A DNA stretch of 64,000 nucleotides from Bosea sp. NBC_00550 (GCF_026020075.1 NZ_CP102772.1:4306501-4370500); one strand, 5' to 3'; shown: positions 50,228 to 60,449, numbered from the stretch's first letter. Notes: generated by a model not told the origin, from the letters alone. Made by a program: numbers and translations.

Positions 50228-50342
50228 CTCCGTTTGCGTTGTCAATCGCCGAATGGCGGCCGCGCCGGAAAGCCCTCGCAGTTGAAATCGGCGGGCAGGT
50301 TCCCCACCTGCCTTGCCCGATGTTCAGTCACTGCAGGAGCCG

Positions 50343-51272
50343 ATGACCCCGTCCACCCGCAAGCGCGCGCTGTTGCTGCGCAATCCCAAGGCCAGGCGCG
50401 GCCAGGAGTCGATCGATCCGATTCTCCAGCGGCTGGAAGCGGGTGGGCTCGACGTCGCCGTCGAGACCTTCGAGGCCTTGCCGGAGATCGCGCGCGACAT
50501 CGTCCGCCTGCGCGACAGGGCCGATCTCGTCATCGTCTGCGGCGGCGACGGCTCGGTGTCCTCGGCGGCGCTGGCCGCCATGGAAAGCGGCCTGCCGCTC
50601 GGCATCATGCCGATGGGAACGGCGAACGATCTGGCGCGCACGCTGGACATCCCGATGGACCTTCCAGCCGCCGCCGATGTGATCGCGCGCGGCGCGACGC
50701 GCCTCGTCGATGTCGGCACGGTCAATGGCCATGCCTTCTTCAACGTTGCGAGTATCGGGCTGAGCAGCGAGCTCGCGCAAAGCCTCGATCCGGCGCTGAA
50801 GAAGCGTTTCGGCAGGCTTGGCTACGCGGTGGCGGCCATGAAGGTGCTGACCCGCGCCTCGCATTTCAGTGCGAAGATCACCGAGAAGGGGCGGACCACC
50901 GAGGTCGAGACCTACCAGATCGCGGTCGGCAACGGCCGTCATTATGGCGGCGGCAATGTGGTCGAGGAAACGGCTGAGATCGATGACGGGCATCTCGATC
51001 TCTACAGCCTGGAGATGAAGAACCTCTGGAAGCTCGCGCTGATGCTGCGCTCGTTTCGCTCCGGCACCCATGGCGCCTGGCAGGAGGTCCGCACCGCGCG
51101 CTGCGTCGAATTCGAGATCGAGACGAAGCGGCCGATGCCGGTGAACACCGATGGCGAGATCGTCACGGCGACGCCGGCGCATTTCAAGGTCCACCCGCAG
51201 GCGATCTCGATCTTTGCGCCGGTCGGCGGCGCACTGCCCGGAACGAACCGTCCTCCGCTGTATCACCGCTGA
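50343..51272 (+). CDS. Diacylglycerol kinase family lipid kinase (YegS-like)
   Basis: A 309-residue lipid kinase with the DAGK catalytic domain: LLLRNPKARRGQES at the start, then DLVIVCGGDGSVSSAALAAM and MPMGTANDLARTLDI. A beta-rich second domain follows (YQIAVGNGRHYGGGNVVEET). It would phosphorylate diacylglycerol or a related lipid using ATP. The start is the ATG at 50343 with CAGGAG five bases upstream; an ATG at 50313 would add 10 residues. It looks monocistronic. Confidence 0.9.
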   Translation: MTPSTRKRALLLRNPKARRGQESIDPILQRLEAGGLDVAVETFEALPEIARDIVRLRDRADLVIVCGGDGSVSSAALAAMESGLPLGIMPMGTANDLARTLDIPMDLPAAADVIARGATRLVDVGTVNGHAFFNVASIGLSSELAQSLDPALKKRFGRLGYAVAAMKVLTRASHFSAKITEKGRTTEVETYQIAVGNGRHYGGGNVVEETAEIDDGHLDLYSLEMKNLWKLALMLRSFRSGTHGAWQEVRTARCVEFEIETKRPMPVNTDGEIVTATPAHFKVHPQAISIFAPVGGALPGTNRPPLYHR

Positions 51273-51319
51273 TCGCGTCGAACCTTTCATGTTTGAGGAT
51301 TGCATCCTCCGATCCGGCC

Positions 51320-51350
51320 TGTTAAACGTTTCACAGAAAAACGTTTAACA
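51320..51350. promoter_or_regulatory. Paired LacI-type operators before the regulator gene
   Basis: TGTTAAACGTT (51320-51330) and its complement (51340-51350) each contain the palindrome AAACGTTT, at 51324-51331 and 51339-51346. The centres are 15 bases apart and the last site ends 12 bases before the regulator ATG. Autoregulation of the LacI-type gene at 51363 is likely, perhaps with the whole operon. Confidence 0.7.
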
Positions 51351-51362
51351 GGCGATCGCGGG

Positions 51363-52460
51363 ATGGCTGCCAAGCGCATCACGATCAAGGAAGTCGCAGC
51401 GCGGGCGGGCGTCTCGATCGCGACGGTCTCGAACGTCTTCAGCGGCCGCAAACCGGTCAACGCCGACCTGCAGGAGCGGGTGAAGGCGGCTGCGCGCGAA
51501 TTGTCCTACCAGGTCGACCGCGCCGCATCGCAGCTGCGTTCGGGCCAGGCCCGCGTGGTCGGCGTACTCGTTCCCGATCTCGACGACGTCTTCTTCACCT
51601 CTCTGGTCTCCCAGCTCGAGGTGATGGCGCAGAAGGATGGCTACGACATCATCGTCTCAAGCTCGCGCGACGATCTGGGGCTGGAGCAGTCGCGGCTGCG
51701 CGCCTTGCTGGCCTGGAGGCCATCGGGGCTGATCGCCGTGCCCTGCTCGGATGCTGTGCCCGAGATCCTGCTCGGAGAGATCGGCCGGCTGCCCATGGTC
51801 TTCGCCGACCGCGTCGCTCCCGAAGGGTCGGTCGTCGATACGGTGGCGATCGACAATCGCGAAGCGGGCGAGATCGCCGCCCGGCACCTGCTGGCCAAGG
51901 GGCATCGCGACATTGTCGTCGCCGCCTCCAGCATCGGCATCTCCCCGATCCGCGAGCGTGTCCGCGGTGCCTGCCAGCTGATCCGGGCGACGCTCGGCCG
52001 CGAGCCGACCGTCGTCGAACTCGGTTCCAATGCCGATCGCGGCGCCGGCATCTTCCTGCACTGGCTCGAACGGCACCCGCAGCCGAGCGCCGTCATCGCG
52101 CTGACCAACGTCACGACGCTGAGCACCTTGTCGGCCCTGGCGCGACTGCGGATCGACATACCCAATCCCGTCTCCGTCGTCGGCTTCGACGATTATCCCT
52201 GGATGAGCGCCCGGAAGACCGGCCTCACCGCGATCCGCCAGCCGATCGCGGAGATCGCCGAGGCCGCCTGGCAGCGCCTGCGGGGACGCATGTCGGGCGA
52301 CCATGCCGCGCCCGAACACATCGTCCTGCAGACCAGCCTGCAGGCCCGCGACTCCGTCCGCGATCTCGTGCCTGGCAAGGCGGATGGCCGCGATGCCCCT
52401 GACCTCGAACCGCTGCTGAACCCGGAGATGCCAGCCGCTTCGCCCAAGGCCGTGCACTGA
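51363..52460 (+). CDS. LacI-family transcriptional regulator
   Basis: A 365-residue LacI/GalR-type repressor. The N-terminal helix-turn-helix is ITIKEVAARAGVSIATVSNV, with hinge region LSYQVDRAASQLRSG. A periplasmic-binding-protein-like sensor follows (RVVGVLVPDLDDVFFTSLVS, then VSVVGFDDYPWMSARKTGLT). It should bind the AAACGTTT sites just upstream and control the transport and catabolic genes that follow (next start 51 bases downstream). The start is the ATG at 51363. Confidence 0.94.
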   Translation: MAAKRITIKEVAARAGVSIATVSNVFSGRKPVNADLQERVKAAARELSYQVDRAASQLRSGQARVVGVLVPDLDDVFFTSLVSQLEVMAQKDGYDIIVSSSRDDLGLEQSRLRALLAWRPSGLIAVPCSDAVPEILLGEIGRLPMVFADRVAPEGSVVDTVAIDNREAGEIAARHLLAKGHRDIVVAASSIGISPIRERVRGACQLIRATLGREPTVVELGSNADRGAGIFLHWLERHPQPSAVIALTNVTTLSTLSALARLRIDIPNPVSVVGFDDYPWMSARKTGLTAIRQPIAEIAEAAWQRLRGRMSGDHAAPEHIVLQTSLQARDSVRDLVPGKADGRDAPDLEPLLNPEMPAASPKAVH

Positions 52461-52511
52461 CAGATCACCGGGCCGACAGAGCCCGGATCGAAAGAAGTCC
52501 TGGAGGAAAGA

Positions 52512-53387
52512 GTGCAGCTTCAAAGAACGGCACGGATACTGCCGCTGCTCGCGCCGGTACACCTGCTCATCTTGAGCGTAATCGTGCTGCCGTCGTTCTA
52601 TGTGATGTGGCTCAGCCTGAACACGTCGAGCTTTGGCCAGGCGCCGAGCTTCGTCGGCTTGCAGAACTATTGGCGGGTTCTCTCCGACCCGGCCTTCCAC
52701 AGCGCGCTGCTGAACACCGTCATTCTCGTCGTCGTGGCCGTCCATCTGGAGCTTGCCGTCGGGCTCGGCATGGCGCTGCTTTTCGCGAGCGGCCTGCCGT
52801 TCCGCCGGTTCCTGCTCGTTGCCGTGCTCGCCCCCTATGCCGTCAGCGAAGTCACGGCCGTGGTGATGTGGCGCTTCCTGTTCGATCCCGATGCCGGTCC
52901 GGTCACACTGGCCTTGCGGGCGCTCAGCCTGCCGACGCTCGACTGGTCGTTCGAGCCCTCGCACGCGATGATCCTGATCGGTCTCCTGACCGTGTGGCTG
53001 CACCTGCCCTTCACTTTCATCATCGTCTACGCGGCGCGGCTCGCCATCCCCGCCGAACTCTACGAGGCCGCCCGCATCGACGGTGCGACGCGCTGGCAGG
53101 CCTTCCGCCGCGTGACGCTGCCGCTGCTTGGCCCTGCCATGGTGATCGCGCTGCTCTTCCGTTACATCTTCGCCTTCCGGCTGTTCTCGGAAGCGTGGCT
53201 GCTGACCAAGGGCGGCCCGGCGCGCTCGACCGAGGTGGTCGCGATCTACCTCTATCAGGAAGCCTTCAGCTTCAACGCTTTCGGCCCGGCCGCCGCCACC
53301 GCCTGGATCATGGTGCTGGTGTCGCTCCTGCTCGCCGGCGCCTATGTCTTCCTGCTCAGGCGGGGAGGGCTCGCCCATGCGCACTGA
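52512..53387 (+). CDS. Carbohydrate ABC transporter permease 1 (MalF-like)
   Basis: A 291-residue permease with six membrane segments. The EAA loop is YEAARIDGATRWQAFRRVTL. It begins with the hydrophobic LPLLAPVHLLILSVIVLPSF. The start is a GTG at 52512 behind GGAGG. It partners the next gene, which overlaps it by 11 bases. The family moves sugars, polyols or glycerol phosphate. Confidence 0.93.
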   Translation: MQLQRTARILPLLAPVHLLILSVIVLPSFYVMWLSLNTSSFGQAPSFVGLQNYWRVLSDPAFHSALLNTVILVVVAVHLELAVGLGMALLFASGLPFRRFLLVAVLAPYAVSEVTAVVMWRFLFDPDAGPVTLALRALSLPTLDWSFEPSHAMILIGLLTVWLHLPFTFIIVYAARLAIPAELYEAARIDGATRWQAFRRVTLPLLGPAMVIALLFRYIFAFRLFSEAWLLTKGGPARSTEVVAIYLYQEAFSFNAFGPAAATAWIMVLVSLLLAGAYVFLLRRGGLAHAH

Positions 53388-54210
53388 GCGCCTTCTCATC
53401 GGGGCGGGCAAGGCATTCGCCGTCGTCGCGATCCTGTTCTGGTCGCTGTTCCCGATCCTCTTCATCGCGATGTCGTCGCTGAAGCCGGGGCAGGACATCT
53501 TCGCCGTGCCACCGAAATGGCTCTTCATGCCGACGCTGAAGCACTACACCGAGCTCTGGCGCTCCTGGGGCGTGTTCTTCGACGGCCTTCTGAACAGCCT
53601 CATGATCACGGTCGGCGCGACGCTGCTCGCCATCGTCGCCAGCGCCTGTGCCGGTTACGTCTATTCACGGAACTCCGGGCGCTGGCTCGGCGCGAGCCTG
53701 CTCGGGCTGATCATCGTCAGGCTGATCCCGCCGATCGTGGTGACGCTGCCGCTGTTCCCGATCGTCAACGCGCTCGGCCTCAGCGACACGCATCTCGTCC
53801 TGATCCTGCTCTACGCGACCTTCTTCGTCTCGCTCGGCACGGTGCTGATGCGCACCTTCATGGACCAGATCCCGCGCGAGCTCGACGAGGCCGCCTCCAT
53901 CGATGGCGCCAGCCGCATGACCATCCTGCGCAAGGTCATCGCGCCGCTGGCGATGCCGGGCATGCTCGCCGTCGCGGTCTTCGTGATCGTCTTCTCCTGG
54001 AACGAGTTCCTCTTCGCCTTCATCTTCACCGCGACGCGGGCCAAGACAGCGCCGCTGGTGATCTCGGAGATGATCGGCTCCATCGACGGCGTCGATTGGG
54101 GGATCCTCTTCGCCGCCTCGACGGTGCAGCTCGTGCCCGTCCTGCTCTTCGTCGTCTTCATGAACCGCTACCTCGTGGCCGGCCTCACCGCCGGCTCAAC
54201 GAAGGGGTAG
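53377..54210 (+). CDS. Carbohydrate ABC transporter permease 2 (MalG-like)
   Basis: A 277-residue permease with six membrane segments. The EAA loop is LDEAASIDGASRMTILRKVI. Its first hydrophobic segment includes VVAILFWSLFPILFIAMSSL. The start is the ATG at 53377, inside the end of the upstream permease gene, so the two are coupled. No ABC ATPase gene follows; the next gene encodes the binding protein. Confidence 0.94.
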   Translation: MRTERLLIGAGKAFAVVAILFWSLFPILFIAMSSLKPGQDIFAVPPKWLFMPTLKHYTELWRSWGVFFDGLLNSLMITVGATLLAIVASACAGYVYSRNSGRWLGASLLGLIIVRLIPPIVVTLPLFPIVNALGLSDTHLVLILLYATFFVSLGTVLMRTFMDQIPRELDEAASIDGASRMTILRKVIAPLAMPGMLAVAVFVIVFSWNEFLFAFIFTATRAKTAPLVISEMIGSIDGVDWGILFAASTVQLVPVLLFVVFMNRYLVAGLTAGSTKG

Positions 54211-54233
54211 CCAACCACGAGAGGGAGGAAGCC

Positions 54234-55526
54234 ATGTCGAAGACATCCGCAACAGAGGTGACCCGCCGCAGCTTCATGGCCGGAGCGGCAGGCGCCGCCG
54301 CGCTCGCCGCAGGTCCAGCTTTCGCCGCGGGCAAGACGCTGAACGTGCTCAGCCACAAGGTCCACCAGACCGTGCTGGGCACCGGCGACGGCGACCTGAT
54401 GGCGGGCTGGCGCAAGGCCAACGACGCCGAGATCGCCTTCACCACCTTCGACTCCAACCCGCTGCAGGACCGGCTCTTCCGCGAGGCCAGCCTGAAGGAA
54501 ACCGAGTACGGCGTGGGCTATCTCATCGACAACCGGCCGACCTGGCAGATCGCCGCGCTGTTCGAGCCGCTCGAGGCCTATCAGAAGCAGGATGCGATCG
54601 AGGATTTCGGCGATATCGCGCCCGGCCTCGTGCAGGGCATGACGGTCGACGGCAAGCTGATCGGCATCCCCGTCCGCCACGCCACGCAGGGGCTGTTCTA
54701 CAACGAGGCGCTGCTGGAGGAGGCCGGCATCACCGCGCCGCCGACGACGCTGGAAGAGCTGATCGAGCAGGCGAAGAAGACCACCTTCACCTCGAAGGCC
54801 GGCACGCCGGTCACCGGCATGGTGCTGGCAAGCGATCTCGCCGTCTTCCCGGTGATGTTCGCCCGCGCCTATGGCGGCGACTTCGTCAGCCCCGACCTCA
54901 AGCTGGTGCCGAACCGCGAGGCGCTGGAGAGCGGGCTCGCCGCGCTGCGCGCCATGTTCGAGGCCGGCAGCCTGCCGCGCAGCTACGCGACGACCAAGAA
55001 CGACGACCAGGTCACCTGGCTGCAGCAAGGCCGTGCCGCCTTCACCGTCCTGCCCTTCGCGCGCGGTGCGCAGCTCAACAACCCCGACCAGAGCAAGTTT
55101 CCGGGCAGGATCAAGGCGGTCGAGTTCCCCGGCTCGGCCGCGATCAAGGGCAAGGTGCCGATGGCCTCCGTCGTCGAGGCCTGGGCGATGTCGATCCCGA
55201 AGAACGCCAAGGACAAGGCGCTCGCCTGGAGCTTCATCAAGGAGGTGTCGAGCAAGCGCGTGACATTGGGCATGGCCGTTAACGGCAACGGCCCGGTGCG
55301 TGTCTCGACCTATGCCGATGAAGGGCTGAAGGCGAAGAACCCGCTCGCTGCCGTCGAGGCGAAGGTGCTGGCGACGGCCCGTGGTGCTTTCCCGCCCTTC
55401 CCGGAGGCCGCCCGCGCCCAGGCGACCTTCCTAGAGGAGGTTCAGCTCGCCGTGCTCGGCCGCAAGCCCGTCAAGGACGCCGTCTCCGCCATCATCGAGC
55501 GCGTCAAGCCGATGATGCCCGCCTGA
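54234..55526 (+). CDS. Extracellular solute-binding protein with Tat signal
   Basis: A 430-residue family 1 binding protein. The signal has a twin-arginine motif (TRRSFMAGAAGAAALAAGPA) ending AFA, so it is likely exported folded through Tat. The body has typical binding-protein stretches (GIPVRHATQGLFYNEALLEE, then KDKALAWSFIKEVSSK). GAGGGAGGAA precedes the ATG. It feeds the two permeases; the ligand is probably a sugar or polyol, from the catabolic genes downstream. Confidence 0.92.
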   Translation: MSKTSATEVTRRSFMAGAAGAAALAAGPAFAAGKTLNVLSHKVHQTVLGTGDGDLMAGWRKANDAEIAFTTFDSNPLQDRLFREASLKETEYGVGYLIDNRPTWQIAALFEPLEAYQKQDAIEDFGDIAPGLVQGMTVDGKLIGIPVRHATQGLFYNEALLEEAGITAPPTTLEELIEQAKKTTFTSKAGTPVTGMVLASDLAVFPVMFARAYGGDFVSPDLKLVPNREALESGLAALRAMFEAGSLPRSYATTKNDDQVTWLQQGRAAFTVLPFARGAQLNNPDQSKFPGRIKAVEFPGSAAIKGKVPMASVVEAWAMSIPKNAKDKALAWSFIKEVSSKRVTLGMAVNGNGPVRVSTYADEGLKAKNPLAAVEAKVLATARGAFPPFPEAARAQATFLEEVQLAVLGRKPVKDAVSAIIERVKPMMPA

Positions 55527-55601
55527 TCACGCCACAAGGCTGCGGGGCGGGCAGCTCCGCAGCCGACCTGCTGAATTCGTTCCACCTGAAGGACCTCTGC
55601 C

Positions 55602-57041
55602 ATGTCGACCGCATCGACCCGCTTCATCGAGGAGCCGGCACGCTCCATTCCCGTCTCGGCCGAGTACGACGTGCTCGTCGTCGGCGGCGGGCCGTCCGGC
55701 ATCACCGCGGCACTGGCCGCGGTCGAGGATGGCCTGCGCGTCGGGCTCATCGAAAGCCGCAGCTTCGTCGGCGGCAACATGACGATCGGCCTGCCGGTGC
55801 TCGGCTTCCTCGGCCAGAAGGGCAACCAGATCATCGACGGCCTGCCGCAGAAATTCATCGAGCGCCTCCGCAAGGAGCGCGACGGGGCGAGCGAGCACCG
55901 GCCCTGTCCGCTGCATATGGGCATCACACTGGTCGAGCCGGAGGCGGTGAAGACCGTGGCGCTGGAGATGCTGACGGAAGCAGGCGTCGACGTGCTGTTC
56001 TACACGTTCTTTGCCGGCGCACTGGTCGAGAACGATACCATCCGCGGCGTCATCACCGAGAGTAAGAGCGGCCGCACCGCCATCCTCGCCAAGGTCGTGA
56101 TCGACTGCAGCGGCGATGCCGATGTCGCCTACAGCGCCGGCGTGCCGACCGAGAAGGGCAATGCCGAGGGCGGCATGCAGCCGCCGACGCTGATGTTCTG
56201 TCTTGCCGGCGTCGATACCGACGCGCTGCGGATGAGCATAGCCAACGCCCCGCCCGAGGCGCGCACCTACCTGACCGACTTCATTCCGGCGGAGTATTTC
56301 GGCCAGAACCGGCAGTTCATCGTCGTCGGCATGCGCGAGCTCATGGCCAAGGCCAAGGCCGAACGCGGGCTGAAGATCGCCAACGAGCGCACCATCATCA
56401 TCACCGGCCTGAAGAAGGGCGAGGTCTGGATCAACATGACCCGCGTCAAGGGCACTGATGGCACCGATGCCCGCAGCCTGACCAGGGGCGAGATCGAGGG
56501 CCGCGCCCAGATCGATGACATCGTCGCCTATCTCGTCGGCTACGTGCCGGGCTTCGAGAAGGCCTATTTCACCAAGACCGCGCCCTTCCTCGGCATCCGC
56601 GAGACGCGCCGCATCGTCGGGCAATATGTGATGACGCAGGAGGATGTGCTGGCCTGCAAGCATTTCGACGACGCGATTGCGGTGGCGAGCTATCCGATCG
56701 ACATCCATCGCCCCTCCGACGATGGCTGCACGCTGATCTGGTGCGGCGACTGCTATGACATCCCCTATCGCTCGCTGGTCCCGCAGAAGATCGGCAACCT
56801 GCTGGTCGCCGGCCGCAGCATCTCGGCGACGCATGAGGCGATGGGCGCGATCCGCGTGATGGCGACCTGCATGGCGATGGGCGAGGCGGCCGGGCGTGCC
56901 GCCAAGATCTCAGTGCGCGGCAACCGCCCGCCTGCCGAGATCGACATCGACGAACTGCGCCGGCAGCAACTGGAGAGTGGCGTCTATCTGCGCAACCCGG
57001 ACGGCACGCGAGCCGGACCGCCGAACCGCGCCGCGGCCTGA
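55602..57041 (+). CDS. FAD-dependent oxidoreductase (FAD_oxidored family)
   Basis: A 479-residue flavoprotein. The FAD loop is YDVLVVGGGPSGITAALAAV near residue 22, followed by LIESRSFVGGNMT. A second nucleotide-binding part is VVIDCSGDADVAYSAGVPTE, and a C-terminal stretch is GNLLVAGRSISATHEAMGAI. It could oxidise a sugar acid or polyol, but the family is poorly characterised. It stands between transporter and kinase genes in the operon, with one base between it and the kinase gene. Confidence 0.85.
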   Translation: MSTASTRFIEEPARSIPVSAEYDVLVVGGGPSGITAALAAVEDGLRVGLIESRSFVGGNMTIGLPVLGFLGQKGNQIIDGLPQKFIERLRKERDGASEHRPCPLHMGITLVEPEAVKTVALEMLTEAGVDVLFYTFFAGALVENDTIRGVITESKSGRTAILAKVVIDCSGDADVAYSAGVPTEKGNAEGGMQPPTLMFCLAGVDTDALRMSIANAPPEARTYLTDFIPAEYFGQNRQFIVVGMRELMAKAKAERGLKIANERTIIITGLKKGEVWINMTRVKGTDGTDARSLTRGEIEGRAQIDDIVAYLVGYVPGFEKAYFTKTAPFLGIRETRRIVGQYVMTQEDVLACKHFDDAIAVASYPIDIHRPSDDGCTLIWCGDCYDIPYRSLVPQKIGNLLVAGRSISATHEAMGAIRVMATCMAMGEAAGRAAKISVRGNRPPAEIDIDELRRQQLESGVYLRNPDGTRAGPPNRAAA

Positions 57042-57042
57042 G

Positions 57043-58698
57043 ATGACCGGGCACTTCATCGGCATCGATGTCGGCACCGGCAGCGCACGCGCCGGCATCT
57101 TCGACCGGCGCGGCCGGATGGTCGCGACGGGCAAGCGCGACATCGCGCTCCATCGGGACGGGGCAGATATCGCGGAGCAGTCGAGCGAGGATATCTGGGG
57201 CGCCGTCTGCGCAAGCGTGCGCGAGGCCATGGCCACGGCCGGGCTCACGCCCGAAGCGATTGCCGGCATCGGCTTCGATGCGACCTGCTCGCTGGTGGTG
57301 CTCGGGCCGGGCGGAGCCTCGCTCGCGGTCGGTCCGCATGGTGATGCCAGCCGCGACATCATCGTCTGGATGGACCATCGCGCACTCGACCAGGCCGAAC
57401 GCATCAACGCGACGCGCCATCCCGTGCTCGCCTATGTCGGCGGCACGATCTCGCCCGAGATGGAGACGCCGAAGCTGCTCTGGCTCAAGGAGAATCTGCC
57501 GGCGACATACGCTACGGCTTGGCAGTTCTTCGATCTCGCCGACTATTTGACCTGGCGCGCGACTGGTTCGCTGGCGCGCTCGACCTGCACCGTGACCTGC
57601 AAATGGACGTATCTCGCCCATGAGCGACGCTGGGATGCCGGCTATTTCCGTCAGATAGGGCTCGGCGATCTGGCAGATGACAGCTTTTCCCGTATCGGGA
57701 CCGAGATCGTTCCGGGCGGCACCTCGCTCGGGAACGGACTCGCCGGGCAGGCGGCTGCCGAACTCGGGCTGAATCCCGGAACCGCTGTTGTTGCCGGGCT
57801 GATCGATGCCCATGCCGGCGGCGTCGGTTCGGTCGGCGTTCGCTCGCCCCATGGCACAGCCCTGACCCGCATGGCCTATGTCTTCGGCACCTCGGCCTGC
57901 ACCATGGCGAGCAGCCGCGAGCCGATCTTCATCCCCGGAATCTGGGGTCCCTATTTTTCCGCTATGGCGCCGGGCCTCTGGCTCAGCGAGGGCGGCCAGT
58001 CCGGTGCCGGCGCCGCGATCGAGCAGCTGATCGGTTTCCACCCGGCGGCGCCGGAAGCGCAGCGCCGGGCTATGGCTGAAAACCTCTCGCTGCCGGATTG
58101 GCTTGCCGCGCAGGCGGTGCTGCGGGCCGGCGAGGCTTCGGAAGCCGTGCATCTCGCACAGGGGCGCGTCGTGGTGCCGGATTTCCTCGGCAACCGCTCG
58201 CCTCATGCCGATCCGCAGGCGCGCGCCGTGATCGCGGGCCTCGGCATGGAACGCGATCTCGACGATCTCGTCGCGCTCTATGTCGCCGGCCTGACCGGCA
58301 TCGGCTACGGGCTGCGGCAGATCGTCGAGGCCAGCCGCGCCAAGGGCGCCGTGATCGAGGCGATCGTGCTCAGCGGCGGCGCCGGGCGCCATCCGCTCGT
58401 CCGGCAGCTTCTCGCCGATTGCGCCGGGTTGCCGGTGCTCGTGCCGGATGGCGTTGATCCCGTCCTGCTCGGCTCTGCCATGCTGGGCGCGACGGCGGCC
58501 GGCGCATTCCCCGATCTTGCGCAGGCGATGGTCGAGATGGCGCCGGAGGCCGGAGTCTTCACACCGGCCGGCGATGAGACCGCCCGGCTGCACGACCGCC
58601 GCTTCGCGGCATTCGAAACACTGCAGGCCGCCGCGCTCGAGGCACGCGAACTCATGCGCGATAGCCGGGATCAATGCGGATCGGAGACGTCGACGTGA
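57043..58698 (+). CDS. FGGY-family carbohydrate kinase (ribulokinase-like)
   Basis: A 551-residue sugar kinase. The N-terminal phosphate loop is [15 protein letters not shown], with [18 protein letters not shown] following. The C-terminal FGGY half has [20 protein letters not shown]. Its length and VWMDHRA are like D-ribulokinase (FGGY) or xylulokinase relatives. It would phosphorylate the ketose made by the downstream dehydrogenase. Its 3' end overlaps the next gene by 25 bases. Confidence 0.9.
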   Translation: MTGHFIGIDVGTGSARAGIFDRRGRMVATGKRDIALHRDGADIAEQSSEDIWGAVCASVREAMATAGLTPEAIAGIGFDATCSLVVLGPGGASLAVGPHGDASRDIIVWMDHRALDQAERINATRHPVLAYVGGTISPEMETPKLLWLKENLPATYATAWQFFDLADYLTWRATGSLARSTCTVTCKWTYLAHERRWDAGYFRQIGLGDLADDSFSRIGTEIVPGGTSLGNGLAGQAAAELGLNPGTAVVAGLIDAHAGGVGSVGVRSPHGTALTRMAYVFGTSACTMASSREPIFIPGIWGPYFSAMAPGLWLSEGGQSGAGAAIEQLIGFHPAAPEAQRRAMAENLSLPDWLAAQAVLRAGEASEAVHLAQGRVVVPDFLGNRSPHADPQARAVIAGLGMERDLDDLVALYVAGLTGIGYGLRQIVEASRAKGAVIEAIVLSGGAGRHPLVRQLLADCAGLPVLVPDGVDPVLLGSAMLGATAAGAFPDLAQAMVEMAPEAGVFTPAGDETARLHDRRFAAFETLQAAALEARELMRDSRDQCGSETST

Positions 58699-59423
58699 CT
58701 CAGGAACTGACCGGGAAAGTTGCAGCGATCACCGGAGCCGCCTCGGGGATCGGGCTCGCCTGTGCGAAACGCCTGATCGCCGCCGGCGCCCGCGTCGTCC
58801 TCGTCGACCGCGACCGCGAGACTCTCGCAAAGGTCTGCCAACCTCTCGGGCCGGGAGCGATCCCGCTGGTCGTCGACCTGACCGATGCAGCCTCCGTCGC
58901 CGGCATGATGCCTGATATCCTCGACAGGGCGGGGCAGCTCGACATCTTTCATGCCAATGCCGGTTCCTATGTCGGTGGGCCGGTCAGCGAGGGCGATCCC
59001 GACGCCTGGGACCGCATGCTGAACCTCAACGTCAACGCGGTCTTCCGCAGCATCCATGCCGTGCTGCCGCATATGATCGCGCGCAAGACCGGAGACATCC
59101 TCGTCACCAGCTCGGTGGCCGGCGTCGTGCCGGTGGTCTGGGAGCCGGTCTATACGGCCTCGAAGCACGCAGTGCAGGCCTTTGTCCACACGCTCCGCCG
59201 GCAGGTGATACCGCACGGGCTGCGCGTCGGGGCGGTCCTGCCCGGCCCTGTCGTGACGGCCCTGATTGCCGACTGGCCGCAGGAGAAGCTCGAGGCCGAG
59301 CGCGCTCGTGGCGGCCTGATCGAGGCAGAGGAGGTGGCCGAGGCCGTGCATTTTATGCTGACCCGCCTGCGCAACGTCACGATCCGTGACCTCGTGATTC
59401 TGCCCCAGAGCACGGACCTGTGA
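58674..59423 (+). CDS. Short-chain dehydrogenase/reductase (polyol dehydrogenase-like)
   Basis: A 249-residue SDR. The cofactor motif is [19 protein letters not shown] with an acidic VLVDRDRE favouring [13 protein letters not shown] is the NAG motif, and the catalytic Ser, Tyr and Lys lie in TSSVAGVVP and [11 protein letters not shown]. Beside a sugar kinase and transporter it probably oxidises a polyol to a ketose such as ribulose. It starts within the kinase gene; an in-frame GTG slightly downstream is possible. Confidence 0.9.
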   Translation: MRIGDVDVTQELTGKVAAITGAASGIGLACAKRLIAAGARVVLVDRDRETLAKVCQPLGPGAIPLVVDLTDAASVAGMMPDILDRAGQLDIFHANAGSYVGGPVSEGDPDAWDRMLNLNVNAVFRSIHAVLPHMIARKTGDILVTSSVAGVVPVVWEPVYTASKHAVQAFVHTLRRQVIPHGLRVGAVLPGPVVTALIADWPQEKLEAERARGGLIEAEEVAEAVHFMLTRLRNVTIRDLVILPQSTDL

Positions 59424-59636
59424 GAAACGCCCTGCTTCGGCACTGCCGGGGGTGAAGAAACGGCCGGAGCGCCGGAGGAACGAGGGGGCGAACCGGAAAT
59501 GGCGCGCTTTTCCCGGCGAAACAGCCGCCTGTCTGATTAAGGCGTGGAGAGGATACGGGGTGGCGTTTACCAGCGACACTCTGGGAATTGGGCCGGACGC
59601 CATGGCGCCCGGCCGCTCCGCCAAACCCCAAGAACT

Positions 59637-60449
59637 TCAAAAATGCGGCTTCGGCTGAAGTTTTAGCGTCGTTCTGGTCGAATCGGCCATCTTCGCCAGC
59701 AGCCAGTCGGGGTTGCCGAGGTTGAAATAGCCCTTCAGGAGACAGCGCCAGAACACGCGCTGCGCGTTCGACGATGGTCCGTGCTCAGCAAGGATTCTCG
59801 CCCATTCGGCGGCTGTGCGGCTTCCGTGGATCGCACTGTTGTTCATCCCCGTCCGCCGAAAGCAGGCCAGCGTCTGGTCGATCCGGCCATAGGGGGCCTT
59901 GGTTAGGGCCCGGCAGAACATCTCGTAATCGCCCGAGTCCTTGTAGGTGATGTTGAAACCACCGAGTTCCTCGAAGAAACTCCGCGAGAAATAGGTCCCC
60001 ATATGCATGATGGGGTTCCAGCCGAGGCTGACCAGCATCGCCGGGGTCATCCAGTTCGGAGGAGCTGCAAGGCGGCCCAGGCTGTGCCCCTTCGAGTCCG
60101 TCCATTTGATGCCACCGACGACCCAGCGCCGGCCGCTCTTCCGATAGGCCTGGACCACCGCGGAGGATGCGCCATCGAGCATCACGTCATCGGCTCCAAG
60201 GAAGCCCAGCAGCTCGCCCGAAGAGTCGAACGAGCCTTTGTTGATGGCGTCGAATATCCCGCTGTCCTTGCCTTGGAGCACCCGCAGCCCGTAGCTGCGG
60301 GCGAGCTCGACAGTGCCGTCGGTGCTGCCGCCGTCGACGATCACATGCTCGATCTCAATGTCTTTCGTCGTGTTTCTGCGCGCCGACTCGATACATTCTT
60401 TCAGATACTCGACCGCATTGAGCGTCGGAGTCACGATAGTCACGATCAT
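59637..60449 (-). CDS. Family 2 glycosyltransferase
   Basis: A 270-residue GT-A fold transferase: VTIVTPTLNAVEYLKECIES, then the donor-binding VIVDGGSTDGT and GKDSGIFDAINKG. A DxD-like metal site is in LGFLGADDVML. No membrane segments, so it likely works at the cytoplasmic face on surface polysaccharide. No other polysaccharide genes are visible, but LuxR-type regulators lie immediately upstream (30 bases to the next stop). The 213 bases before it (59424-59636) show no gene. Confidence 0.88.
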   Translation of the reverse strand: MIVTIVTPTLNAVEYLKECIESARRNTTKDIEIEHVIVDGGSTDGTVELARSYGLRVLQGKDSGIFDAINKGSFDSSGELLGFLGADDVMLDGASSAVVQAYRKSGRRWVVGGIKWTDSKGHSLGRLAAPPNWMTPAMLVSLGWNPIMHMGTYFSRSFFEELGGFNITYKDSGDYEMFCRALTKAPYGRIDQTLACFRRTGMNNSAIHGSRTAAEWARILAEHGPSSNAQRVFWRCLLKGYFNLGNPDWLLAKMADSTRTTLKLQPKPHF

